The notes beneath the pieces were generated by a model, which saw only the letters and a list, made by a program, of their open reading frames with translations, was not told where the DNA came from and did no database searches. A DNA stretch of 5,537 nucleotides from assembly GCA_009787175.1 (NCBI GenBank), contig WRGM01000071.1, positions 1-5,537 on the forward strand. Reading direction: 5' to 3'. Every line of letters starts with the position of its first letter. Within the stretch, counting starts at the first letter, position 1. Below, piece after piece: positions 5,457 to 5,537 of this stretch. The position numbers and the translations under genes are program-made. Source of the stretch: Candidatus Bathycorpusculum fermentans (GTDB lineage: Archaea > Thermoproteota > Bathyarchaeia > Bathyarchaeales > Bathycorpusculaceae).

Positions 5457-5537
5457 TCACTTATAGGGAGATAAAGCTATTGTTTGAATTTGAGTGAAGA
5501 TATCAGGTGTTGTTAGGTTTTTCCACAGTTTTAACGA
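5457..5537 (-). CDS. Possible 3' end of a convergent gene (partial, off right edge)
   Basis: The minus strand is open for 26 codons from the right edge to TGA at 5457-5459, ending in DIFTQIQTIALSPYK. The other two minus frames hit stops near the edge. It is A+C-rich, like the 3' ends of the other long genes here. I do not recognise the sequence, and a 26-codon open frame can easily arise by chance. If real, it would converge on the propeller gene with 28 bases between the stops. Confidence 0.25.
   Translation of the reverse strand, partial: SLKLWKNLTTPDIFTQIQTIALSPYK

Noticed and set aside
5440..5458. AAAATTGAGAGTTTT as a terminator hairpin after the propeller gene
   Set aside because: The stem is short, imperfect and almost all A-T, with no adjoining T tract on the plus strand.

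Overview
This is AT-rich archaeal DNA with small genes separated by short spacers. The evidence for Archaea is threefold. Several genes are preceded by TATA-like boxes rather than bacterial -35/-10 pairs, and one upstream element has a BRE-plus-TATA look. The surface protein has the archaeal layout of a signal segment, beta-propellers, an Ig-like stalk and a C-terminal membrane anchor. A small zinc ribbon and a FUN14-like membrane protein also fit. The overall style resembles uncultured Bathyarchaeia-type or methanogen-related genomes, but the lineage is inference and no marker gene is present.

Layout. The left 650 bases are a decaying zone read on the minus strand. It holds the first residues of what may be a HEPN-domain protein running off the edge, the N-terminal stub of an IS5-type transposase, and a Kelch-repeat secreted protein killed by a frameshift, an in-frame stop and loss of its 3' part. 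Next come three intact minus-strand genes: a 315-325 residue protein of unknown function (stop at 823), a 108-residue FUN14-like membrane protein (1853-2179) and a 51-residue zinc ribbon protein (2305-2460) that is easy to miss because of its size. A divergent promoter region (2461-2623) then leads into the dominant plus-strand gene (2624-5428). It encodes a 934-residue protein with two tandem PQQ-type beta-propellers, an Ig-like domain and a membrane anchor. The last 110 bases may hold the 3' end of a convergent gene.

The genes do not form an evident pathway. The propeller protein and the dead Kelch gene are both secreted or cell-surface beta-propellers, so the locus looks like a site where surface-protein genes are gained and lost, with a transposase scar beside the dead one.

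The most unusual signal is compositional. Inside the single long propeller reading frame the coding strand changes from strongly G+T-rich to strongly A+C-rich, with the change centred on and just after the junction between the two propellers. The oppositely oriented 823-1800 gene changes in the same 5'-to-3' direction. This could reflect a chimeric gene or a gene-position-dependent mutational gradient.
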